A stretch of 64,000 nt of DNA, taken from assembly GCF_036227125.1 (NCBI RefSeq), contig NZ_CP109435.1, positions 4,588,001 to 4,652,000 of the forward strand, given 5' to 3'. Within the stretch, counting starts at the first letter, position 1. The number at the start of each line of letters is the position of its first letter. The notes under the pieces were generated by a model. It did not search any database. It was not told the origin of the DNA and saw only the letters and a program-made list of their open reading frames with translations. The position numbers and the translations under genes are program-made. This DNA is from Streptomyces sp. NBC_01485 (GTDB lineage Bacteria; Actinomycetota; Actinomycetes; Streptomycetales; Streptomycetaceae). Shown piece after piece: positions 35,190 to 42,320 of the stretch.

Positions 35190-35660
35190 ATGGCACCGAA
35201 CATCGCGACGAACACCAAGGTCTCTCTGGACGAGCTGCTGGACTTCGTCCGCCCCCGGCATCATGCGATCCTGCTGACCCGGCGGGGCGACGGCGGGCCC
35301 CAGGCATCGCCGCTGACCTGCGGGGTCGACGACGCGGGGCGGATCGTCGTCTCCACCTACCCCGAGCGGGCGAAGACCCGTAACGCCAAGCGGGACGAGC
35401 GGGTGAGCCTCCTCGTGCTCAGCGACGACTGGAACGGGCCCTGGGTCCAGATCGACGGCACCGCCGAGGTCGTCGACGCGCCGGACTCCGTCGAGCCGCT
35501 CGTGGAGTACTACCGCAACATCGCCGGCGAGCACCCCGACTGGGACGAGTACCGGCAGGCCATGCTGAAGCAGGGCAAGTCGATCATCCGGGTCACGCCG
35601 GAGCGGTGGGGGCCGGTGGCGACCGGCGGGTTCCCGGCACGGCTCGCACAACAGGACTGA
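35190..35660 (+). CDS. PPOX-class F420-dependent oxidoreductase
   Basis: 156 aa, split-barrel flavin/F420-binding family: LDFVRPRHHAILLTRRGDGGPQASPLTCGVDD, YPERAKTRNAKRDERVSLLVL, WVQIDGTAEVVD, RQAMLKQGKSIIRVTPERWGP. The members reduce or bind F420-linked substrates; substrate unknown. The 3' 100 bp of this gene are repeated 90 bp downstream. Confidence 0.9.
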   Translation: MAPNIATNTKVSLDELLDFVRPRHHAILLTRRGDGGPQASPLTCGVDDAGRIVVSTYPERAKTRNAKRDERVSLLVLSDDWNGPWVQIDGTAEVVDAPDSVEPLVEYYRNIAGEHPDWDEYRQAMLKQGKSIIRVTPERWGPVATGGFPARLAQQD

Positions 35661-35747
35661 ACCCCGGACGACCCAGACCGACGGACGGAGTCCGGCGCAG
35701 CGTCTCGAAGCCTGCGCAGCAGTGCGAGGGACGCAGACAGAAGGGGC

Positions 35748-35853
35748 CCGGCAGGCCATGCTGAAGCAGGGCAAGTCGATCATCCGGGTCACGCCGGAGC
35801 GGTGGGGGCCGGTGGCGACCGGCGGGTTCCCGGCCCGGCTCGTCCAGGACTAA
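35748..35853 (+). pseudogene. Duplicated 3' end of the PPOX gene
   Basis: The segment encodes RQAMLKQGKSIIRVTPERWG...GGFPARLVQD and is almost identical to the last 35 codons of the gene at 35190, differing only near the end (LVQD with TAA instead of LAQQD with TGA). It has no start of its own. About 90 bp of unrelated sequence separates the copies, so it is a remnant of a larger tandem duplication or of recombination with a paralogue. Confidence 0.92.
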
Positions 35854-35870
35854 AAAAACCGAAGCCAGGG

Positions 35871-36653
35871 CTAACCGCGTTTCACCATCGCCTCGATGCC
35901 CGCCACCAGCAGGTCCAGGGCGAAGGTGAAGTCGCGGTCCAGCATCTCGGCGACCGTGTCGCCGCCGCGGGCCGCCATGAGGTTCTTGGACTGCGCGACG
36001 ATCTCCGCGGTCTGCGGGGCCTCGTGGCTCGCGCTCAGGGCATGTTGGAAGTACTCGTCCGGGGTCAGACCGGTGTCCGCGGCGCGTGTCAGGAAGTGGC
36101 CCTCGATCGTGCCGTAGCCGTACACGAACTGGAAGACGGCCGAGATCGCGCCGGTGATGCCGCGCTCGGGCAGGCCGGTGCGCAGGACGGTCTGCTGGAC
36201 CGTGCGGGAGAAGCGCACGGAGTTCGGGCCGAGGTTGAGGTAGCGGCCGGCGAGCGGGGACAGCCAGGCGTGGCGGACCAGCAGCCCCCGGTAGGCCGTG
36301 GCCAGCGTGCGCAGTTGCTCGCGCCAGTCCGCGCCCTCGTCCTGCGGGTCGGGCAGTTTCTCCAGCTCGCCGTAGACCCGGTCCAGGGCGATTTCGAGGA
36401 GGTCGTCCTTGGTGTCGACGTACCAGTAGACGGACATCGCCGTCACGTTCAGCTCGGCGGCCAGCCGGCGCATGGAGAACCTGGTCAGCCCCTCGGCGTC
36501 CAGCAGGCGCACGGTGACCTCGGTGATCCGGTCCAGGTCGAGCCCGGAGGGCTGGCTCCCGCCCCGCCCACGCCGGCGCGCCTTGCCCTCCAGCCACACG
36601 CTGCGCCGCGCGGCGTCCTTGGCGGTCCCGGCGTCCTTGGCGGTCTCGGCCAT
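35871..36653 (-). CDS. TetR-family regulator
   Basis: 260 aa. The helix-turn-helix reads LDLDRITEVTVRLLDAEGLTRFSMRRLAAELNVTAMSVYWYVDTKDDLLEIALD. The C-terminal ligand domain is of the TetR_C kind (LRTLATAYRGLLVRHAWLSPL). It diverges from the RAE operon across 239 bp. It could repress that operon or itself, but the RAE-helR pattern elsewhere does not need a TetR. Confidence 0.9.
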   Translation of the reverse strand: MAETAKDAGTAKDAARRSVWLEGKARRRGRGGSQPSGLDLDRITEVTVRLLDAEGLTRFSMRRLAAELNVTAMSVYWYVDTKDDLLEIALDRVYGELEKLPDPQDEGADWREQLRTLATAYRGLLVRHAWLSPLAGRYLNLGPNSVRFSRTVQQTVLRTGLPERGITGAISAVFQFVYGYGTIEGHFLTRAADTGLTPDEYFQHALSASHEAPQTAEIVAQSKNLMAARGGDTVAEMLDRDFTFALDLLVAGIEAMVKRG

Positions 36654-36812
36654 GGCAGGGCACCTTCCTCACGTCGCGGTAACTGGGAAAGATGCTAGGC
36701 CTGAAGACGGAGGCAGCGGAAAGCGGCAGCGGAAAGGAAACAAAGAGACCGGGGAAAAAAGCAAAGGCAAGGAGGTCACGCGCTCCTTGCCACTTTCAAC
36801 TTATAGCGCAGT

Positions 36813-36835
36813 GGGGGGCTTGCGGCAAGGCCCCC
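36813..36835. promoter_or_regulatory. Rifamycin-associated element (RAE)
   Basis: The core GGGGCTTGCGGCAAGGCCC is the 19-bp inverted repeat described upstream of rifamycin-inactivation genes and helR in actinomycetes, here extended by further G/C pairs. It lies about 60 bp before the glycosyltransferase start. The element mediates induction by rifamycins. AT-rich TTCAACTTATAGCG just before it may be part of the promoter. Confidence 0.93.
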
Positions 36836-36892
36836 GTCGTGCCGCAGAATCTCCCGCCTGGGCCGGAATCTGCGGAAAACGGGGTCGTGGAA

Positions 36893-38191
36893 ATGCGTGT
36901 GCTGTTGTCGACGTACGGGTCGCGTGGGGACGTCGAGCCGCTGGCGGGACTGGCGGTGGCGTTGCGGGAACTCGGCGCGGAGGTGCGGGTGTGCGCGCCG
37001 CCGGACGAGGAGTTCGCGGAGCTGGTGGGAGGTGCCGGCGCGGAGTTCGTGCCGTTCGGGCGGTCGGTGCGCGAGCTGGTGACCGGGGTGACGCCGGTGT
37101 CGGCGGCGGACGTGCCCCGGTTCGCGGCCGAGCTGGTCGCCGCGCGGTTCGACACGGTCGCCGCGGCGGCCGAGGGATGTGACGTGGTGCTGGCGACCGG
37201 CCTGCTGCCGGTCGGCACCCGGTCGGTGGCCGAGCGGCTGGGCATCCCCTACGTGTACGCGTGCTTCCATCCGTGCGAACTGCCGTCGCCGCACTACCTG
37301 CCGTCGCCGTCGCGGCCGGGCCCGCCGTTCCCGCCGGGCGTGACCGACAACCGGGTGCTGTGGGACCTGGACGCCCAGAAGGTGGACGCGCTGTACGGCG
37401 GGGCGCTCAACACCCACCTGTCGGCGCTCGGCCTGCCCCCGGTGACAGGCGTCCGCGACCACGTGTTCACCGAGCAGCCGTGGCTGGCGGCCGACCCGGT
37501 CCTCGGCCCGTGGCAGGAGCTGACGGACCTCGACGTCGTGCAGACCGGCGCGTGGATCCTGCTGGACGAACGCCCGCTGCCGGCCGACCTGGTGGCGTTC
37601 CTGGAGGCCGGCGCGCCGCCGGTGTACGTCGGCTTCGGCAGCATGCCCATGCGCGGCCCGACGGACGTCGCCCGGGTGGCCGTCGAAGCGGTGCGCGCGC
37701 AGGGGCGGCGCGTGCTCGTCGGGAGCGGCTGGGCGGGGCTGGGCCTGATCGACGGCCGGGACAAGGATCGGGACGATGGCCGCGACGACGGTCGGGACGG
37801 CGGATGGGACGACTGTTTCGTCGTCGGCGAGGTCAACCAGCAGCGGTTGTTCGGGCGGGTGGCGGCCGTCGTGCACCACGGCGGCGCGGGGACCACGACG
37901 ACGGCCGCGCGGGCCGGTGCGCCCCAGGTGGTCGTCCCGCAGATCGTGGACCAGCCGCGCTGGGCGGACCGGGTCGCCGAGCTGGGCATCGGCGCGGCGC
38001 ACGACGGTCCGACGCCGACCTTCGCGTCCCTGTCGGCCGCGCTGACGACGGCCCTGGCCGACGAGACCCGCGCCCGGGCGACCACGGTGGCCGCCATGAT
38101 CCGCACCGACGGGGCGGAGGTGGCCGCGAAGCTGCTGTTCGACGTCGTCGGCCGGGGGCGGGGCGCGCAGCGGACGCCCCCGGCCGCGTGA
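36893..38191 (+). CDS. rgt: Probable rifamycin glycosyltransferase
   Basis: A 432-aa family 1 glycosyltransferase of the GtfB/sterol-glucosyltransferase kind. It opens MRVLLSTYGSRGDVEPLAGLAVALRELG, and the donor site is VAAVVHHGGAGTTTTAARAGAPQVVVPQIVDQPRWADRV. The RAE 60 bp upstream and helR just downstream make it a rifamycin glycosyltransferase (Rgt), which inactivates the drug by adding glucose to an ansa-chain hydroxyl. The enzyme activity is inferred from context. A repeated GRDKDRDDGRDDGRDGGWDD loop at about residue 285 is unusual. The start could also be the GTG two codons earlier. Confidence 0.82.
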   Translation: MRVLLSTYGSRGDVEPLAGLAVALRELGAEVRVCAPPDEEFAELVGGAGAEFVPFGRSVRELVTGVTPVSAADVPRFAAELVAARFDTVAAAAEGCDVVLATGLLPVGTRSVAERLGIPYVYACFHPCELPSPHYLPSPSRPGPPFPPGVTDNRVLWDLDAQKVDALYGGALNTHLSALGLPPVTGVRDHVFTEQPWLAADPVLGPWQELTDLDVVQTGAWILLDERPLPADLVAFLEAGAPPVYVGFGSMPMRGPTDVARVAVEAVRAQGRRVLVGSGWAGLGLIDGRDKDRDDGRDDGRDGGWDDCFVVGEVNQQRLFGRVAAVVHHGGAGTTTTAARAGAPQVVVPQIVDQPRWADRVAELGIGAAHDGPTPTFASLSAALTTALADETRARATTVAAMIRTDGAEVAAKLLFDVVGRGRGAQRTPPAA

Positions 38192-38310
38192 GGTCCGTCA
38201 CGCCGGTCCGGACGGTCCCGCCAGTCCAGCCGGTCCAGCCGCTCTCGCCGGTCCAGCCGCTTCCCGTCACGTGCAATGGTCGTAAGCGACCTCATATCGG
38301 AGCTGATGCA

Positions 38311-40515
38311 GTGAACCCCCTGACCACCAGCGCGTTCGACCTTCCCGACCGCCTGTCCGCCAAGGCCGACCCGGCGCTGATCGCCGGCGACGAGCAGCAC
38401 TTCGCGGCCATCGCCGAGTGCCTCGAGGAGGCGATCGCCGAGCTGACCGAGCGCCTCGACGCCGAGCGCAGGTCGCCCGGCGGTATCGGCCGGCAGGCGA
38501 TGGACCGGGACATGGAGATCCACCGGCTGACCGGCCGGCTGCGCGCCCTGCGCCGCTTCGGTCTGGACCTGTGCCTGGGACACATGGTCGGCGCGGACGG
38601 CCCCGAGCCCCTGTACATCGGGCGGCTCGGCCTCACCGACAGCGAGGGGCGCCGGCTGCTGCTCGACTGGCGTTCGCCCGCCGCCGAGCCGTTCTTCGGG
38701 GCCACCCACGCCAACCCGATGGGGCTGGCGAGCCGCCGCCGCTACCGCTGGACCGGCGGCCGGATCAGCGACTACTGGGACGAGGTGTTCACCTCGGACG
38801 GGTTCGCCGGGCACGCCGCGCTCGACGACCAGTCCGCGTTCATCGCCAGCCTGGGCGGCAACCGGTCGGACCGGATGCGGGACGTGCTCGGCACCATCCA
38901 GTCCGACCAGGACGCCATCATCCGCGCGGGATCGCGCGGCGCGCTCGTCGTCGACGGCGGTCCCGGTACGGGCAAGACCGTCGTCGCCCTGCACCGCTCC
39001 GCCTACCTGCTGTACTCCGACCCGCGCCTCGGGCACCGCCGGGGCGGCGTGCTGTTCGTCGGGCCGAGCCGGCCCTACCTGGGTTACGTCGCCGACGTGC
39101 TGCCCAGCCTCGGGGAGGAGGGCGTGCAGACCTGCACCCTGCGGGACCTCGTCGCGGAGGGGGCCTCGGCGGCGGTCGAGGCCGATCCGGAGGTGGCCCG
39201 GCTGAAGTCGTCCGCGAACCTGGTGCGGGCGATCGAGAAGGCCGTCAGGTTCTACGAGGATCCGCCCACCGAGGGGATGACGGTCACCACCCACTGGTCC
39301 GACGTCCGGCTGACCGCCGACGACTGGGCCGCGGCGTTCGAAGCGGCGGAACCCGGCACTCCGCACAACGACGCGCGCGAGCAGGTCTGGGAGGAACTGC
39401 TCGCGATCCTGATGGACAAGCACGAGAGCGTGCACGACGGCGACGACGTCTCGCCCGTCCTGCTCCGCAAGTCACTGCTGCAGAACAGGGAGCTGCTCAC
39501 GGCCTTCAACCGCGCGTGGCCGCTGCTCGCGGCGCCCGACCTCGTCTCGGACCTGTGGTCGGTGCCCGCCTACCTGCGGATGTGCGCTCCCTGGCTCGAC
39601 CGGGACGACGTGGCGCGGCTCCAGCGCGCGGACGCCCAGGCCTGGACGGTGTCCGACCTGCCGCTGCTGGACGCGGCACGGCAGCGGCTCGGCGACCCGG
39701 AGGCGGCGCGGCGTCAGCGTCGGCAGAAGGCGGCGATCGCCGCCGAACGGGCACGCCGGGACGACGTCATCGACAGCCTGCTGCAGAACGTCGAGATCGA
39801 CGAGAGCGAAGGCGCGATGGGGATGCTGCACGGGCAGGACCTGCGGGACACCCTGGTCGACGAGAGCGGGCTGACCGCCATCGAACCGGACCTGCTCGTC
39901 GGCCCGTTCGCGCACGTCGTCGTGGACGAGGCCCAGGAACTGACCGACGCGCAGTGGCAGATGCTGCTCCTGCGGTGCCCGTCCCGGAGCTTCACCATCG
40001 TCGGGGACCGCGCCCAGGCCCGGCACGGGTTCACGGAGTCGTGGCGGGAACGGCTGGAGCGGGTCGGGTTCGACCGGATCAGCCTGGCGTCCCTGAGCAT
40101 CAACTACCGGACGCCCGAGGAGATCATGACGGAGGCCGAGCCGGTCATCCGCGCCGTCCTCCCGGACGCCAACGTGCCCACGTCCATCCGCAGCGGCGGT
40201 GTCCCCGTCGTGCGCGGCGCTGTTACGGAGCTGGACTCGATCCTCGACACCTGGCTCGCGGCGCATGCCGACGGGGTCGCCTGCGTCATCGGCGATGCCA
40301 CGTTCCAGGCGACGTTCCGGGCGACGTTCCGGGCGACGACCGGGGCGACGTCGCGTGTGCGGTCGCTGACTCCGGAGCTGTCGAAGGGGCTCGAGTTCGA
40401 CCTGGTCGTCCTCGTCGACCCGGAGGGGTTCGGCGAGGGCGTCGAAGGGGCGGTCGACCGCTATGTGGCGATGACTCGCGCCACCCAGCGACTCGTCATC
40501 CTGACCAGCGCCTGA
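38311..40515 (+). CDS. helR: HelR, RNA polymerase recycling motor (rifamycin resistance)
   Basis: A 734-aa UvrD/HelD-like superfamily 1 protein starting at a GTG with GGAG eight bases before. An N-terminal coiled-coil region (residues 25-90, LEEAIAELTERLDAERR) should reach into the RNAP secondary channel. Walker A is GGPGTGKTVVALHRSAYLLYS. Motifs AHVVVDEAQELTDAQWQML (Walker B) and VGDRAQARHGF follow. The end YVAMTRATQRLVILTSA is the SF1 motif VI region. HelR proteins pull rifamycin-stalled RNA polymerase off DNA and give tolerance. It follows the glycosyltransferase by 119 bp, which holds a short CCGGTCCAGCCG repeat. Confidence 0.9.
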   Translation: MNPLTTSAFDLPDRLSAKADPALIAGDEQHFAAIAECLEEAIAELTERLDAERRSPGGIGRQAMDRDMEIHRLTGRLRALRRFGLDLCLGHMVGADGPEPLYIGRLGLTDSEGRRLLLDWRSPAAEPFFGATHANPMGLASRRRYRWTGGRISDYWDEVFTSDGFAGHAALDDQSAFIASLGGNRSDRMRDVLGTIQSDQDAIIRAGSRGALVVDGGPGTGKTVVALHRSAYLLYSDPRLGHRRGGVLFVGPSRPYLGYVADVLPSLGEEGVQTCTLRDLVAEGASAAVEADPEVARLKSSANLVRAIEKAVRFYEDPPTEGMTVTTHWSDVRLTADDWAAAFEAAEPGTPHNDAREQVWEELLAILMDKHESVHDGDDVSPVLLRKSLLQNRELLTAFNRAWPLLAAPDLVSDLWSVPAYLRMCAPWLDRDDVARLQRADAQAWTVSDLPLLDAARQRLGDPEAARRQRRQKAAIAAERARRDDVIDSLLQNVEIDESEGAMGMLHGQDLRDTLVDESGLTAIEPDLLVGPFAHVVVDEAQELTDAQWQMLLLRCPSRSFTIVGDRAQARHGFTESWRERLERVGFDRISLASLSINYRTPEEIMTEAEPVIRAVLPDANVPTSIRSGGVPVVRGAVTELDSILDTWLAAHADGVACVIGDATFQATFRATFRATTGATSRVRSLTPELSKGLEFDLVVLVDPEGFGEGVEGAVDRYVAMTRATQRLVILTSA

Positions 40516-40564
40516 CCGGCACCTGATGGGGTGACGGGTGGCCCGGCCGAGGTCCGACGCTGGT

Positions 40565-40671
40565 GGCGAATCCACGGGCGGCCGGGTACCAGTTCCACGA
40601 ATGTGACACTCACGGGGGGATGTGTCACATTTCGCGGCCGATAGTACCCGGGCCTCGGGCACGGACTCACC
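40565..40671. repeat. 107-bp palindromic repeat element, copy 2
   Basis: It shares with the element at 8800-8903 (in the opposite orientation) the outer block GGCGAATCCACGG, the inner block GGGTACCAGTTCC, CGAATGTGACACTC, GTGTCACATT and the far end GGCACGGACTCACC. One inner arm has drifted (GGCCGATAGTACCC). It lies between helR and a convergent MFS gene. Confidence 0.85.
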
Positions 40672-40713
40672 GGGCCACCCGTCATCCACTGTCACAAGCC
40701 GCCAGCACCTGAC

Positions 40714-42216
40714 CTAGGCGGCCAGAACCGACGACTCCTCCCCCTCCCCCTCCTCCTCCGCCCTGCGCAGCAACCCCGCCGCCAGCACCCCGCCCGCCAG
40801 CACGGCCGACGCCCCCAGCAACTGGCTGGTCTCCAGCCCGGCGGCGAAGGAGTCGATCAGGCGCGCCTTCTCCGTCGCCGAGTTCGCCGAGGCCAACGCC
40901 ACCGGCAGCGACTCCGCCGCGAACCGCGAGGTCAGCACCGCGCCCAGCACGGCGACCCCCAGCCCGGTGCCGAACTCCCCCAAGGTCCCGTTGATCCCCG
41001 CACCCACCCCCGCCTTCGCCGGCGGTGTGGAACTCATGATCGCGTGGGCCATCGCCGGGCTCGCGACCGCGGTGCCCACGCCGATGAGGACGAGCCCCGT
41101 CAGCATCCCGGCGTAACCGTCGGCGGCGAGCGTGGCGATGGACACCAGGCCGCCCGCCATCACCACCATCCCCACCAGCACCGACAGCGGCCCGCCGAGC
41201 CTGGCCATCACCTTGGCCGACACCCCGGTGAAGTTGAGGGCCACGACGGTCAGCGCCAGCGGCGCGGTGCGCAGGCCCGCCTCCAGAGGGCCGTATCCGA
41301 GAACGAACTGGAGGTGCTGGGTGAGCAGGAACAGCGCCCCGCCCATCCCGAAGGTCACCAGCACCGCGCCGGCCACCGCGCCCGTGAACCGGCGGTTGCG
41401 GAAGAACGCCAGGTCGAGCATGGGGTACGGGATCCTGCTCTCCCAGTAGGCGAACAGCGCGAGGACGACGACCGCCACGCCCGCGCTCACCACCACCCGC
41501 GACGACGTCCAGCCGTACGCCGGACCGGAGATGATCGCGAAGACCAGCGAGGCCATGCCGACCGTGGAGAGCAGCGCGCCGAGCAGGTCGGGACGGTCGC
41601 CCTGCTCCGGGGGTCCGGGGGTTGTCCCCCGGGAAGACGCGGCCTTCGACTCCGGGACCAGGGCGACGACGGCCACCAGGCCCAGCGCCACCACCGGCAG
41701 GTTGATCAGGAAGATCGCGCCCCACCAGAAGTGGTTCAGCACGAAGCCGCCTATCAGCGGACCGGTCGCGAAGCCCAGCGAGTTCACCGCGGCCCAGATG
41801 CCGATCGCCTTCGGCTGCTCCTCGGGCGCGAAGATCTGCATGGCCACGGCGAGGGTGGTGGTGATCAGCAGCGCCCCGCCCACGCCCATGCCCGCCCGCG
41901 CGGCGATCAACTGGGCGGTGGTGTCCGCGAGTCCGGCCACCAGGGAGCCGACACCGAACAGTGCCAGTCCCGCGACGAGCATCTTCTTACGGCCGTAGAG
42001 GTCGGCGGCGCTGCCCGCGGTGAGCAGCAGCCCGGACTGGACGAGCGAGTACGCGTTGATCATCCACTGGATGTCGGAGGTGGTCGCGTCCAACTCCCGG
42101 GTGAGGGAGGGGATCGCGACGTTCAGGACGGTGTTGTCGAGCAGCACGGTGAGCTGCGCGAGGCAGATCACGCCGAGGATCAGCCAGCGTTGGGGGTGAG
42201 AGGTAGTCGTCGTCAC
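40714..42216 (-). CDS. MFS (DHA2) drug exporter
   Basis: A 500-aa, 14-helix exporter (LILGVICLAQLTVLLDNTVLNVAIPSLTREL; motif A GSAADLYGRKKMLVAG; motif C region LGFATGPLIGGFVL). I start it at the GTG at 42216 because the conserved region begins right after it and the upstream open frame (to 42282) has no ribosome site. That would make it nearly leaderless. It converges on the palindromic repeat and helR. Confidence 0.88.
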   Translation of the reverse strand: MTTTTSHPQRWLILGVICLAQLTVLLDNTVLNVAIPSLTRELDATTSDIQWMINAYSLVQSGLLLTAGSAADLYGRKKMLVAGLALFGVGSLVAGLADTTAQLIAARAGMGVGGALLITTTLAVAMQIFAPEEQPKAIGIWAAVNSLGFATGPLIGGFVLNHFWWGAIFLINLPVVALGLVAVVALVPESKAASSRGTTPGPPEQGDRPDLLGALLSTVGMASLVFAIISGPAYGWTSSRVVVSAGVAVVVLALFAYWESRIPYPMLDLAFFRNRRFTGAVAGAVLVTFGMGGALFLLTQHLQFVLGYGPLEAGLRTAPLALTVVALNFTGVSAKVMARLGGPLSVLVGMVVMAGGLVSIATLAADGYAGMLTGLVLIGVGTAVASPAMAHAIMSSTPPAKAGVGAGINGTLGEFGTGLGVAVLGAVLTSRFAAESLPVALASANSATEKARLIDSFAAGLETSQLLGASAVLAGGVLAAGLLRRAEEEGEGEESSVLAA

Positions 42217-42220
42217 CCTG

Positions 42221-42250
42221 TACACCGTAGAAGACTTCCCATACACCGTA
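42221..42250. promoter_or_regulatory. Paired TACACCGTA sites at the MFS promoter
   Basis: TACACCGTA occurs at 42221-42229 and 42242-42250, 21 bp apart (two helical turns), each itself nearly palindromic. They lie immediately upstream of the exporter start, as TetR-type operators often do. The regulator gene is not adjacent. Confidence 0.6.
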
Positions 42251-42320
42251 CAACCGAGATACGAGTAAGGGGCGATGACCATTGGCCACCGCCCCTTACC
42301 TCTTGCTCAGAGCACCGCCG

